Source: Ceratotherium simum simum
Lineage: Eukaryota > Chordata > Mammalia > Perissodactyla > Rhinocerotidae
Assembly: GCF_000283155.1 (NCBI RefSeq)
Contig: NW_004454207.1
Span: forward strand, 16,688,581 to 16,752,580
DNA: 64,000 bases
Direction of reading: 5' to 3'
The notes beneath the pieces were generated by a model. That model ran no database searches. It had not been told where the DNA came from and worked only from the letters and a program-made list of their open reading frames with translations. A program made the position numbers and the translations under genes. Positions 23,130 to 35,434 of this stretch are shown piece after piece (position 1 is the stretch's first letter; every line of letters starts with the position of its first letter).

Positions 23130-24315
23130 TCATTTCATCCAGAATCTTTTTGAGACCATCCGTGGAATGCTTTTTGTCATGCGTTCCAGATAAACTGTAT
23201 GCTACTAAACACCAGAGGGCTCCAGGACTCAGTTCTTGAACATCTTATCTGTGTATACTCACTGCCTTGGGCATCTCTTCCAGTACCATGGCTTTAAATA
23301 CTGATGATTCCCAAAGTTTCATCACCATCCTGTACCTCTTCCCTGAACTCCAGACTCACATATCCATCTGCGTAGTCCATATCTTTACTTTTGGTCTAAA
23401 TAGGCACATTACACTTAGCCAACCCCAAACAAATTCCTTACCTTCCCTCCCACACTTGACCCTTCCCAGTCTTCCTCAGTGGTAATTCCATCCTTGTAGG
23501 TGCTCAAGCCAAAACTAGGTTCCTCTTGACTCCCTCTTTCTCATATGCTGCAGCCTATCAGCAAATTCTGTCCATCCTGCCTTGAAAATAGACCCATCAT
23601 TTGAGCACTTCTCAGCATATCTGCTCCTACATCTTGGTCCAAGCCCCCTTGTCTCTCACCTCTCTTATTTCAGTCGTCTCCTAACCCTTTTGTCTGCTTT
23701 CACCATTGCTCCCTTTTAGTTTTTTCTCAACGTAGCAGCTAGTGCGGTTTCTTGAAATACAAACTAGGTGATATCTTCCTACCTGTGTTCAACATCTACT
23801 TATAGTGTTCTCTCATCTCTCTAAGAATAAAATCCCACCTCCCTACAGTTGCTCACAAGGTTCTGGGTACAATCATCTAGCTCCTCATTGCTGCTGTTAG
23901 TCTCCCAGTGCTTCCTTCCTGCTTGTTCCACTCCAGGGCACAGTGATCCTCTGTTACACCACTCTTCCTCCCGTGTTAGTGCCTTCATTAACTATTGCTT
24001 TTGCCTGGGATGCTTTCCCCAGCTAGCCTCATGGCTCACCAACCCCCTCACCCTGTCACCTTCTTCAGATATTTGCTCATGTACAATGCTTTGTGAGGCC
24101 TTTCATGGCCACCTATTTAAAATTGCAGGCTACCCTCCCTTAGCTCTTATCACCACTGATACATGATACACTATTCATTTATTTTTTATTGTCTGTCTCC
24201 TTTCACTTAAAATGTAAGCATCATGAAGGTAAAGATTTTTGTCTGCTTTGTTCAATATCCCCAATGCCTAGACAAGTGCCCTGCTTGATGAATGTTGATT
24301 AATGGAATGAATTAT
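23130..24315 (+). mobile_element. L2 LINE, ORF2 C-terminal half and 3' end
   Basis: About 1.2 kb of L2 in sense orientation. The RT motif region appears at the start. It continues through 'gctttcaccattgctccctt', 'ctaagaataaaatcccacct', 'gcctgggatgctttccccag', 'tcaccttcttcagatatttg' and the L2 tail 'aatgtaagcatcatgaaggt' and 'caatgcctagacaagtgccc', ending near 'tgaatgttgattaatggaat'. This order is that of an L2 ORF2 end and 3' UTR. There is no intact frame. Confidence 0.78.
23231..23485 (+). pseudogene. L2 ORF2 reverse-transcriptase relic
   Basis: The frame 23267-23485 reads GISSSTMALNTDDSQSF and later LFPELQTHISIC. L2 text at this place has the RT box YADDSQ followed by SPELQTHISNC. Here the box is degraded to N-T-D-D at 23297-23308: the two catalytic aspartates survive, but tyrosine and alanine are replaced. 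The frame is a fragment of L2 ORF2 and not a gene. Confidence 0.75.
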
Positions 24316-25638
24316 TTCTAATACATTTTAAGTACTAGGGAAGTATTTACTATATAATCTTTTCTCAACTGTGTACTTTTACAGTACAGAAATCAATCAA
24401 TAGTTCTTTGTGTTTAATTTGGGTTTTCTATATCTAGCAGATTCATCTATTTTATTTTTTTTCACTGTACCTGTTTATTAAAAATAAAACACTGCGCCTC
24501 ACCAAAAGCTGCGTACCCTTTAGCTACTCAACAATATTGGTGCATAATCATGGGTTCTTGGGATGCTTCCAGACTTTAGTTTGACCTTTACAAGTTAGTT
24601 CTGAATTAGGGACCACTGCTGGGTGAGAAGTAAGGTGTAGGATGAAGACAGAAATTCCAACTGTATCTGGAAAAATTAGAAGGACAAAGACAACAGGGAA
24701 AGGAGACTATTTTCAGTGTCAGGCCTTGTTTTCATAACTGCTGATGCAAACCTTCCATTAAAATAGTCATATTTCATCAAATATTGGACTTTCAGATGCA
24801 AAGTGAGCAGTCAAATGGTTCTGTTAAAGTGACCTAATTTTCAGAGCTAGGTGTTATACATGCTTTCCTTCTGAGTCTGTAAACCTTTAGACCTGTGATT
24901 CTTTCTGCCCCAAGCTGATAGTATTATAGTCTAAAACCTAGCTCTTTTCTCTGTAACTTTAACATTCTGTGTTTTATAAAATCTTTTATGCACTCCTGTA
25001 TAGAGCTCAAAGCTTTACTATCCTAGGTTGGAGGAGAAAAAGACAATTCCAAAAAAAAAAAAAACACAGAAAAACTATATTCAAAGTAGAATGTTTAAAA
25101 AAGAATCTATTTCTGCTGGAAAGGGAAAAAAAATCACCATTGTTCTGCTGGCTGGAAGTGTTGGAAATGTCTCAAAGAAACACAATTGGATTAATTATAT
25201 TTTCATCTTTTTGTACCCATTTGAGTCAGGGAACATGCACTTCAATGTAGTTTTACATTCTTCTGGATTATATGAGAAGTTGCAAGATTATCAAGATGCT
25301 CCTCTAGGGATCACATGTCAACTTTACTAAGGATATTCTTTCTTCCTAGAAAATCATATGAAAGAGAAACTTCAAAAGTGTCAGGTAGCAAGAAGTTTGT
25401 GTTTTTTTTTATTATGATTTTTAAAAATATTTTACTACATTAAGGTGACCTTTAAAAAATATGATAAATATAAAACTCGGACTTCAGAGTTTAGCCAATT
25501 TCTCTAAGAACATCTAATCAAAGGACTTAAGTTGTTCAGAATTCACCTACAATTTTAAGGTCAAATAGTAGAAAGATAATTGAGTAATATCAGCATAATG
25601 AAATGGGGGTGATTTTGAAATTATACTTTTATTCTTAT
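24316..25638. other. Unassigned DNA
   Basis: No gene is supported. An A-run at about 25051-25064 is uninformative. The overlapping plus-strand ORFs at 24969-25250 and 25028-25330 are lysine-rich products of this A-run region without domains. Confidence 0.5.
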
Positions 25639-25651
25639 AAAATCCTCTGTT

Positions 25652-26180
25652 CTAAATATGTGTACCCTATGGTCCAGGATTTTCAACCCAGGCATTGTTC
25701 ACCCAAAGTAATGCATAGGTACTTGATCCCAAAAATATTCATAGCAGTACTATTTATAATAATTTAAAATTGGAAACAATCCAAATGACCACCAGTGGAT
25801 AAATACTCTGTGGTATAGTCACACAGCAATAAGAATAAATGTCTTATATAGCAATACGAATAAATAGCTTACTACTACGTGCAACAATATAAGAGAATGC
25901 CAAAAATAAAATGTTAAGTAAAAGGAGACAGACCCCAAATAGTATATATTGTATGATTCCATTTAGGTAAAGTATAAAAGAAGGGAATATGAATCTATTT
26001 GGTGTTAAAAGTCAAGATTGTGGTTACCTTTGGGGGGTTAGTGACTTAGAAGGGGGATGAGGATTTTTCCCGGTGTGGCTTATACAGGCATGTTTACTTT
26101 ATGAAGACTCAGTTCTGCACTTATGATTTTTTGCTTTCTTTATATATGATTTACTTCAATAAAATGTTTACTTAAAAAAA
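25652..26180 (+). mobile_element. L1 3' end with poly(A) tail and TSD
   Basis: A 5'-truncated old L1 in sense orientation. It holds the last ORF2 codons in decayed form ('tagcagtactatttataata', 'aaacaatccaaatgaccacc'), the 3' UTR, an AATAAA at about 26158 and an A-run. The flanking repeats are 'aaaatcctctgtt' (25639-25651) and 'aaaatcctctctt' (26181-26193), one mismatch in 13. Confidence 0.88.
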
Positions 26181-26193
26181 AAAATCCTCTCTT

Positions 26194-26364
26194 GTGGGTT
26201 ACTAGCGATTGCAACAAATGAATGGTTAATGTGTTCCAAATGACTAATTCCATGGTCTTTCCAGGGTGCCTTGCATAACTCTATCTCCTTTTGTTTGTGG
26301 TTTGCCTGTGTTGTTTTCAAAAGATGGAAAATAGGGTTTTGGGGAAAAAAAGCCTTCCCCATGT
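26194..26364. other. Unassigned DNA
   Basis: Short interval between an L1 end and an antisense LTR. Nothing recognised. Confidence 0.4.
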
Positions 26365-27120
26365 ATATTAGATTTCTTTGGCTGCTGTAACAAATTACCA
26401 CAAACTTGGTGGCTTAAAACAACAGAAATTTATTCTTTCACAGTTCTGGGGGCCAAAAGTATGCAATCAGTATCACTGGGAGGATCAAGGTGTCAGCAAC
26501 GTCATGCTATCTCTGAGAGCTCCAGGGGAGAATCTGTTCATTGCCTCTTCCAGCTTCTGGTGCCTGTCAGCATTCCTTGCCTTGTGGCTACATCGCTCCA
26601 GTCTTCAATGCCAGCATCTTCAAATCTATCACCTTCTCCTCTGTGTGTCTAATCTCCCACTGCCTCCTTCTTACAAAGATACATGTTATTGCATTGTGGG
26701 CCCACCTGGATGATCTAGGATAATCTCCCCATCTAAAGATCCTTAACTTTATTACATATGCAAAGATCCCTTTATTCCATGTAGGGTAACATTCACAGGT
26801 TTCAGGGATTAGGACGAAGATATCTTTTTTTGTGTGTGTTGAGGAAGATCAGCCCTGTGCTAACATCTGCCAATCCTCCTCTTTTTTTGCTGAGGAAGAC
26901 TGGCCCTGGGCTAACATCCATGCCCATCTTCCTCCACTTTTATATGGGACGCCCCCCACAGCATGGCTTGCCAAGCGGTGCGTCGGTGCACGCCCGGGAT
27001 CCGAACCGGCGAACCCCGGGCCGCCGCAGCGGAGCGCACACACTTAACCTCTTGCACCACCAGGCTGGCCCCAAGAAGAAAATGTCTTTTGTGGGGGCTT
27101 TTTTCAGCTTCCCATATCAT
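26365..27120 (-). mobile_element. MLT1/MST-type LTR (ERVL-MaLR), antisense, split by an ERE
   Basis: The antisense order 'tttctttggctgctgtaaca', 'cttggtggcttaaaacaaca', 'tattctttcacagttctggg', 'catgctatctctgagagctc', 'ttgcctcttccagcttctgg' and 'ggtaacattcacaggtttca' is that of an MLT1/MST-type LTR read backwards. The element runs to about 26824, is interrupted by an ERE (26825-27072), and appears to finish in a few bases after 27073 with 'aaaatgtcttttgtgggggc'. Overlapping ORFs at 26378-26723 are shadows in this repeat. Confidence 0.72.
26825..27072 (-). mobile_element. ERE SINE, antisense, no middle module
   Basis: A tRNA-derived ERE with its head at 27072 and its tail in the T/G-rich tract near 26825. 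The head still has the Pol III B-box-like complement 'ggatccgaacc'. Two tail units are present. The flanks 'gaagatatctttt' and 'gaagaaaatgtctttt' are imperfect duplicates, consistent with an older insertion. It splits the antisense MLT1-type LTR. G+C-rich CpG sites in the head make it look like a small CpG patch. Confidence 0.9.
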
Positions 27121-28524
27121 GTGATACTCAATGGGATGTAAATGAGAGTATTGTTCACCAACCTCTGCTGTTTGGATATACTTACAACTACTTACAGGTG
27201 TAGAAAAATCATTTTCTAGGATTGCCTCACCCCACTCTGTAAGTTTCTCACTATTCACAATTTTAATCAAAAGCTTAGAATTGTATTGCTGCAGAGACTT
27301 TAGCAATCACATAATGCACGTATTTTCAATCCTCAAAATTTTTCTTCAGATGGGATCTTTTATGGAATGCAAATATAGAACAGCAAACGTTTATAAGCAC
27401 TGCCCCACAATCTCAGTTTCTCTTTCTTTCCAGAGTGGTCCCATGAGGTATACTGGGAAATTCCTAGGGCTCTGTGGAGCTGTTTGAAAAATTTATCTAG
27501 TCTAATCTCTTCATTTTACTGAGGGCAGGCAACTAGCATTCACGGTATGACAGTTTTTTCCCAAAGATCATTCAGAAAGATTGTGAATAAATCCCCTATC
27601 TCCACTACTCTTTGCACTAAACCACCTTTCAGATGCCTCTACATGGAAGACAGTGCTTCCACACAGAATGTGGTTACCACAGTTACACCAGAGAGTCCCC
27701 TTAAACCAATGGCTCAGATTTGTGGATATCACAGAATGGCATAAGGTAGCAGAACATGTGAGCAGGTTAATTTGAAAGCCCTAAACTATCAATATCTGCA
27801 CCACGCATGTCATTTAGCTCATATTAGGGTTGCGAGAGCTACTTTCTGTGCACTCAGGAAAAAGAATGTCCCAGATCAGCTGTTTCTCATGTAAACAGCC
27901 CATCTATTCAGGTTTCTACCAGTACACACAGAGTTCATCAACTCAAGCTAGCCCTTTGCCAGCTTGCAATATCAGAACAAAATGGAGCTCCCCTATTATA
28001 CTTAGGTTAATATGTAGATGTCTTTCTTGCTCATCTTTGTCCCCCATTATAAAACCCATAGGATAGTCACATACACATTTTATATTCCACATGATAATCC
28101 TGTAATTTCTGTTTACCTTTGTCCCTTGTCCTGTGAAACTTTGTTTTTACTATCTGAGCAGTGTCACTGATGAGCTCTACTGGCTGTATTCCATTGATGC
28201 CACTGCTCTCTTGTCAGACTGAGATCTTAAAAGTAATGTGTGCTTACATGTATTAAAAGCAGTTAATGTCAGCAAACAAAGAATAAATTTGAAAGGACTG
28301 ATTAATTAGGATGGTTTTCTATTTTTATGGTCAATTGAAATCTTTTGTTTATTCTAGCTGAACTTTCTACAGTCATTTTCATTTATCGGTAAGAGAAAGT
28401 GTTTGATTTTTGTAAGTGTGAAGTAAAATCATTCGTGTTTGTTTAGCCAGTCAAAGCTCAGACTTTTATTAAAATGGTTAGTCTCATGAAGTCATAGTAA
28501 GGGATTAAATGAATTGTGACGGTC
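27121..28524. other. Unassigned DNA
   Basis: No gene or confident repeat. The ORFs at 27281-27487, 27547-27744 and 27830-28066 are short, without domain resemblance or splice context that I could support. Confidence 0.5.
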
Positions 28525-28970
28525 ATGAAAACGCCCTCTCGCGTCTCCTACTCTGTCCATCATGACTTTGGTGCCGATGCCACCCTTCCCAGGAGCTTAT
28601 CCCAGCCAATGACTGAGTGCAGCAGGGGTACTAAGGGAGTCCTGTTCCTGTGAGATGTGAGATTCCTCTGACGGCGACTTTGGCTCAAGGACTCCCCAAT
28701 CAGCTTAGCCAAAACTGTCTTAGACTGTACTACAGTGCAAAGCCTGCTTCCTTTCTGCCCTCCCTTCCCTCTCTCCTTCAAAGGGGCCAGACATGCATCA
28801 TAGTGGGATAGCTCTCCCAGCCTCCTCCGGCTTCCTCTTGTTTTCTTTCATAGGTGGTCTCCCCGCCCCGCCCCAGCCCCACTGCCCCAGTAACTCTTGT
28901 GCCTGTCTGATCCCATCTTCGTGTCTGCTTCTCCAGGGGGAAGACCTGCATTACCACGTACAAAAAGGAT
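28525..28970 (+). mobile_element. G+C-richer LTR-like block (possible old ERVL-type LTR)
   Basis: This block is clearly richer in G+C than its surroundings and has the texture of an old LTR: 'cttatcccagccaatgactg', 'gagatgtgagattcctctga', and an end 'ctgatcccatcttcgtgtct' then 'gcttctccaggg', similar to the 3' ends of several ERVL-related LTRs. I cannot name the family. It could instead be unique G+C-rich DNA. The ORFs on both strands here have no recognisable domain. Confidence 0.35.
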
Positions 28971-31007
28971 GCTTCTTCCCAAATAATTACATATTTAGGC
29001 CTCTTTGTTCATATTGATCTCAAGTTTTAAAGCCTGATCTTTCATCATAGATTGTATACCCCTATACTTTTCAGGAAAGTGTTAGATAAACTTGAATATT
29101 CTCTTAATTTATTTTGTTGAACCTAGTATTCACTTCCCTTCAATTCGTACTCTGCCAACCAGTATAGAAAAGTATAGTTTCTCCTGCATCTGCCAGTCAA
29201 AGGAGTTTTGTTTACCCTATTTGGCAAATCAAGATGACTTGGTAACTCTTTGCCAGGTCTCCTGTGATGCTGATATGTCGGAAAACACTTTCACAGGCTA
29301 CTAGACCCCATTATGCAATTTTGTAACAGAGGCTTGAGTTAACAACTAACTCACACTTGCCTAGGAAGAGTCTTGACACCCTGCTATTTAGGAAGAGCAT
29401 GTCAGTGCTTTGTTTTGTTGTGTCTGTCTGCGATCAGGGCAATGGGATATTTACCATCTGACTACATCTCATTTTGGCATGTATCATTGTGAGGGGGCTG
29501 GGGAAGGTGGTAGCTATTAACTCTTTAACTGCATACTTATTTCACAAAAAGGATATTTTACTGGTGGATAGCCTCCCAGATCAGTTATGGTGATGCATTA
29601 GCGGTCATTTCTAGCACCTGGATATCAATACAAATTATTTGGGTGCTTTGGAGGTTGAGCATTATCTAAATCTTGGCAAAAATTCATCCCTTATTAAAGT
29701 GTTATCTGAATACTAAACAGCCTGCTCTATCCATCCATAAGTAATGCTCCAATTTTATTAAAAACATCTGAGAATGCTGATTTTGTAACATCAACTTTAA
29801 ATCTGGAGAATCTTCGACAATGAAACAGTACAGTAGTTGCCATCAAAGGAGCAATTGAAGGTCAGCCTATGAGGTGCATTAATTCTTCCAACATTAAATC
29901 TTGTAAAAATGGTACTTTATTGTTATTAAGTAGAGGTTCTTAAAAGGCCCATTAACTCTGGTGACCACAAAGTGGCACATCAATTATAAATTTGTTTTAT
30001 GTAAATGGGACCCCAAAATGACACTGTCATTGTATTGCTTTGTACCTATGATCAAAATTCTCAAAGCCACTATTTGACAGTATCTTTGCTTGATTCCTCA
30101 GACAAAATCTGGGGATAGCTGAGCACTTGAGATCTCATGCATTGAAGACAAATTGCCTCAATGAAAATTCTATTATAGCTTAAGAAAATTATCTCCCTGA
30201 ATCTGACACACTGAGGTGGCTGGGAATATAGTTATGTAGCAACACCTGCTTAAAATGGCAAGGAGAGATATTCGGGAACCTTTGTTCCACTCAGTTGCTA
30301 CAGATGACCTTTGGAATTGCAATAGCTACCTTACAACAGAGAACAGGAACACCCAAGGATTTCAGTGAAGCACTAAGTAAAATATGAAATGAACCTAAAT
30401 TTAAGAAGTAAATGATACTAGACTTTTGGCAAAAAAAGCCCCCAAACACACATTTTAAAATAGACAACAGCATGGCAGTTTATACAAGTGAGGCTAATAA
30501 GACAGTATGATATATGATATTCACGACCATTTATAATATTTTATTCCCAAGAGCAGGGCAGCCCATAACTGTGGAGTTAATTTGTTAAATATTAGCTGCT
30601 GATATTTGCGATACATTTCCTAAAATTGGAGTATAATAAATTGTGTTTTATGGTGGGCAGTTTGTGGTCTTACGACAGCTTTGATTCGCTCCCATATTAA
30701 CTAACCTTGATAGCTTGCTGTGTTGAACATTTAGGACCAAATCTACTTAATAAGATTATGTTGGCAAAACTTGCATTTTGGCGTTTTAGCCCACTCTACA
30801 TTTTCTTGGTGCTGATTTTTCCACTCTCTTGATTTTTATACACAGGCACAGTTTGTATGCGTAAATGTAAGTCAGTGTGTTACTTGCTCAGAGATATTTC
30901 TATGTGAGGTCTCAAGTAAGATATTGAAGGAATAAAAGGCATTTTCTTGTTGTTGGACTTACAATCATCAAAAACCACAGAGAGGGTGAATTATGACTGA
31001 AGATATA
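28971..31007. other. Unassigned DNA, about 2 kb without recognisable repeats
   Basis: No gene or named repeat. The part from about 29,700 to 30,480 has balanced composition and no repeat signature, so it may be old unique sequence. Nothing indicates function directly. Confidence 0.45.
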
Positions 31008-31325
31008 TAGAGTAATGGTTAAGTATGCAGAGTTAGTGCCTGAATGCTTGCCTTCAGATCTTGGCTGTACGGGGGCAAGTTCCTTAATCTCTCTGTGCTT
31101 CCCTTTCTTCACTTGTGAAAAGGGGACAACAACACCACCTCCTCCCAGGGTTTCTATGAGAATTCAGTGCATTGATGTTTGGATAGTATTTAGCACAGTA
31201 CATCTAGTACACTGAGAACTCTTAACTATTATTATCGGCTGCTGAATATCCTGATATATATAGACATAAATACATGTCAGTCAGGACAGTGCTTGGCACA
31301 TAGGAAGCGCTCAGTAACTAATAGC
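31008..31325 (+). mobile_element. MIR SINE, with a second MIR tail
   Basis: Sense-orientation MIR: 'gagtaatggttaagtatgca' at the start, then 'gttccttaatctctctgtgc', 'ttctatgagaattcagtgca' and 'gtatttagcacagtacatct'. A second 3' tail 'acagtgcttggcacatagga' followed by 'agcgctcagtaacta' lies at about 31280-31320, possibly part of another MIR or L2. Confidence 0.78.
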
Positions 31326-31964
31326 TACTGCTAAAAATAGAGGCAGGGGATGGATGCAGGTTTTTTAAGTCCCTGAAGCTTTTACATTTTTTTTGGAAGG
31401 GGGGCGCTTTACAAAAAAGACAACAAAATTATGAATGCAGAGTGCCTACAGCAACTTCAATGGTATTGCATAAAATAAATTATGAATGTAAATGCCTGCC
31501 GTTTCCATGAGAAGAGCCCATGCTAGTGAAAGGGCCCTGAAATTTGTGTCACTGGCTTCCCAATAAATCTGCCTTGGAAAAGGGACTTTGCCGACCCCAT
31601 TGAAATTATGCACCTTGCCTATGAAATAAATGTATAGAGGTCGTGAGTAGGGCCAAGGTTCACAAGCAAAGATTTGGGGCCAAATTTTTATGCCTTTATA
31701 TCCAGCTCCTTCTCCCCTCCCAACACACACACACACTTGCGTACACACACACAACATACACACATGTGCCTCTAACAACAGTATGTTGTCACAATACAGA
31801 TTTTCAGAAAATGTTTGTTAAATAAAGGCAGCTATAAATTATGTTTGTTAGCCTATAATTTGTGTGAGGAAATAAAGTAGAGCTATAGAGGTAACTAAGA
31901 TGAGGAAAATAAAAAGTAAAATTAGAAAAGAAAAATAAGGCTGAAACAAATGATTTATTTTCTT
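31326..31964. other. Unassigned DNA with a (CA)n-rich tract
   Basis: An interrupted CA-repeat occupies about 31723-31770. Nothing else is recognised. The minus ORF 31446-31778 runs through this tract and has no domain. Confidence 0.5.
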
Positions 31965-33238
31965 TATCGAGGAATAATTTATTAACTACCTACTAAATAT
32001 ACTAGATGCTAGAGATATAAAGATAATTAAGATAATGTAGCTGCCCTCTGGGAGTTTATAGTTTAGACAGAGTTACAAGATGTATAAATATGAAAGTTTT
32101 AGTAGTTTCTACGACAGTAGTAGGGACTGTCATAGAAACTCTGTAAGGTGGGAGTGTTTAATTTTACTGATTGTGGTAATGAGGAAAGTTTTAAAGAGAA
32201 GGTACCACTTGATCTGATCATCGGAATAGTGAGGTTTTCATTAAGTAGACAATGGAAGGACATGGACAGAACTAAAGATAAAGAGATATGAAACATAGAG
32301 GATCTCTCAGAGAACTCCAAATAATTTAACATAAGTAAAGTATTAGGCTTTCCCACAGGTATGGCAAGAGATGGGGTCAGATCAGGGTCTGACTATATAT
32401 ATACCTTACTAAGGAGTGTTGATTTCCTACAGTGAATGGTGGAGAGCCAAAACCATAAAAATAAATTAATTGGATGTACACTTTGGTAAGATTACCCTGG
32501 GAATATAGTGAAAAATCCCTTTGGAAGGGTTTGAGACTGGAGGAGGAAATACCAATTAATTCAGGTGAGAGAAGATGAGGTTATGGTAGTCGAAGTGGGG
32601 ATGGGGGGATGGGGAATGCAAAAAAAAAAAAGAGAATCCACAGGATTTGATCATCAATTGCATATCAGGATGAAGAAGAGAAAGGAATCTGGGGTGCCTT
32701 TAGGTTTTCTGGTTTAGGGAATATTGAAGTAATTTAGGGAAAAAGATGTGAGGTTTAGTTTTGGTTATGCTATATTTAAGAAACCTAGGTGATACCTAGG
32801 CATAGATATCAGGGATGGAGAATGGGTTCAGGGTATATGGCTGGATATATGAATTTTGGCAAATAATTAGTAGCTAAAATCATCAGAATGCATGTAATAA
32901 CACACCAAAAGTGTCTGGAGAAAGAAGAGACCAAACAGAGATTCCGAGGAACCTGCTATTTAAAGGGCAGAAACCATTAGGGAGAGAGTGAGAGGAGGAA
33001 TTGACAAGTAAGAGAAAACTGAGGATAAGAGAGTGGTGTTATGGAAATCAAAGGTAGAGAGAGCTGTGCTTCAGAGAGATTAAATAAAATGAGGTCAGTA
33101 GTGACCTTGGCAAGACCAGTTCCCAGGAGCAGAAGGCACCTAAATCTGATGGCCGTGCTTGAAAAGGGAGAGATGACAAGTGAAGTGAGCAAGTGTCGAA
33201 GGTGGTATCAAGTGAATGATTTCTTCATGACACACAAA
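31965..33238 (-). mobile_element. Long L2 LINE, antisense
   Basis: The low-coordinate end is the antisense L2 tail ('attaactacctactaaatat', 'tgctagagatataaagataa', 'tgccctctgggagtttatag'). It then runs backwards through ORF2: 'ggttatgctatatttaagaa' lines up with the usual 'acatgttaagtttgagatgc', and 'agtgaccttggcaagaccag' at about 33099 lines up with 'ggtgaccttgacaagagcag'. Large parts are decayed and there is no intact frame. An ERE follows directly. Confidence 0.7.
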
Positions 33239-33253
33239 TCAACAGTTGTTTTT

Positions 33254-33548
33254 TTTTTTTTTTTTGTGAGGAAGATCAGCCCTGAGCTAACAGCCATGCT
33301 AATCCTCCTCTTTTTGCTGAGGAAGACCGGCTCTGAGCTAACATCTATTGCCAATCTTTCTTTTTTTTTTCCCCCAAAGCCCCAGTAGATAGTTGTATGT
33401 CATAGTTGCACATCCTTCTAGTTGCTGTATGTGGGACGTGGCCTCAGCATGGCCGGAGAAGCAGTGCGTCGGTGCGCGCCCGGGATCCAAACCAGGCCAC
33501 CAGCAGCAGAGCGCGCCCACTTAGCCGCCAAGCCACGGGGCCAGCCCC
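33254..33548 (-). mobile_element. ERE SINE, antisense, long composite form
   Basis: A complete-looking ERE with head, middle module and two tail units, ending in a T-run at 33249-33265. It is flanked by 'tcaacagttgttttt' (33239-33253) and 'tcaacagttattttt' (33549-33563), one mismatch. The A-box complement 'ccgccaagcca' differs from the Pol III consensus at one core position. The middle module is the complement of 'cagcaactagaaggatgt' and following sequence to 'ggggctttggggg'. Confidence 0.93.
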
Positions 33549-33563
33549 TCAACAGTTATTTTT

Positions 33564-33627
33564 ATGGTATCAAATCTGTAGTTGTCTCAGATCCTTTTAT
33601 CTTGCAGTGGCGTGCCTAGTATATTTG

Positions 33628-33659
<32 letters not shown>

Positions 33660-35434
33660 ATACACATGCAGTGTATCACTTTTTTATCACTCTCCTCTTC
33701 TCTACAACCTTAGTTTTATTAGTAATCATGAAATGAAATAAGTAATAATAATGGCCAGAAAAGAAAAACGATCATATATATGACTATTCCAGGAAAATGA
33801 ATGAATAAATTAAATATTACCATATAACAAAGAGGAGGAAAGTAATTGAATAATAGTTTTTAGTTGCATTAATATGTTTTCTGAGTAAAGACAAAAAATG
33901 TATCCCTGTTCATTGACCTGTTGCAGTATTTAATAACATTATGGTTTGGAGTTTTGAGCCTTGACTTCTGCAAAGTTGCCAACGACTTTGTCTGAAGAGT
34001 CCTTTTTATTAATTTTAGTTTTTGGAAGGTATCTTGCACATGAACAAACAGATATACAACTTGTTAGGAAAAGTCTTAACTATAAGAGTCAGCTTGGCAG
34101 ACGTTTAAAAAAATCTCACTTCACAATAAATTCTAGAAATTGCAATTCAGTCCATATCTCTGTTTACTTGGGATAAATTCTAGGGGCTTTCAAATGTCTC
34201 CACAGTCAAAGAATTTTAAAAACAAAGTCTCCAAGTGGTCACCTAAGATGTTAGCATTAAAATAGCTCAAATTCTGTTTCTTGGTCTTCACAATCATGGT
34301 GAGATCATTGTGTACTTTAAATCTACTTTTAAAAGCAAGATTATGTAATAACGGAGTTTGGAGACAGCAGCTGCACCCAAAGAGAGCTTCAATGACTCCA
34401 ACTCTGAGCCGCTAAGAACTTACTCTTGAAATGAACCTGCGTAGCCAAATCTGTGAGTGTCGGGGTCGAATGTATAACTGGGAGTTCTCCAAATTAACTT
34501 CCATGTGAATTCAGTGTTTATTCAGGGATAAGTAATGAAAATGTGATAATTTGAAGCTTATAAAATGTTATTAAGACTCAACAGGGACATTAGCAATTGT
34601 TTAGAACTTGGAGCAACAAAGGGTTTTTTTCAAGAAGGAGTATTTTGACATGGATATTATTTAGGATCGGCAGCACATGGTGATTATAAAAAGCACATTG
34701 ACCTTAAGTTGATTTTAGTATTGTTTTTAAATTATCTACAGAAAATCTGTCTGCTATTGCCTGCTGCCTCTGCCTGGTCTTTGGAATTGCATCATATTAT
34801 TGGGGAAAATGTACCTCTTTTTAAGTGATGAACATTCTTGTTCAAAATTAAACTTTTTTTCTGATAAAATTAAGAGAATAAAGATGTTAAAGATCACCAA
34901 ATTGTTAAAATTTAAAGGATCTCAAAACTTTATTTCATCTTTACTAATATTTTTTACCCATGTTTTCCAAATTCTATTACAAAAAGAGTGAATCATTCTG
35001 TGAAAGGTAGATGGTATACCTTATTATTGGTTAGATTTGATTGCTTATGTAGTTCTGTATAGTACACAGAAATGCATTTTTAAACGTGCTATGTAAGTCA
35101 ACCATACATGCGGATATGATATACAAAGATCTCAACTATGTAAAAACATATATTTCAAAATCTCTAATTACCTAGTACCATCTTAGTTTATTTGAGATCA
35201 TTGTTATAAATTTGAAATATTATGAGTAATTTATGGTGTTTGTTTTAAAAATCATTGAATTATTCCATTGAGGATACCACTTACTCCATATTATTTTTTT
35301 GTGTTTCTTTTAAAGAATTATCCTCTAGGAAAACTGATGTTAGCTAGATATTGACATAAATTGCCTTGCCTAAACTATGATTACCTTGTCACTGTCTTCC
35401 AGTCTATTATAATGCAGAAAACACAAATCAAACT
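33564..35434. other. Unassigned A+T-rich DNA with a (CA)n microsatellite
   Basis: A (CA)n tract lies at 33629-33667, perfect for about 12 units and then interrupted by TA. Nothing else was recognised in this interval. Confidence 0.55.

Noticed and set aside
26940..27060. CpG island or promoter
   Set aside because: The CpG-rich stretch is confined to the ERE head, as also at 33430-33540 and 53750-53860.
26911..27306. Minus-strand ORF of 131 codons
   Set aside because: It begins in the ERE and runs through flanking repeat DNA. SINE heads are G+C-rich and often create such frames.
33338..33741. Several ORFs of 60-115 codons on both strands near 33.0-33.7 kb
   Set aside because: They run through the ERE and the adjacent (CA)n tract, which gives the TH repeats in one product. 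None has a domain.
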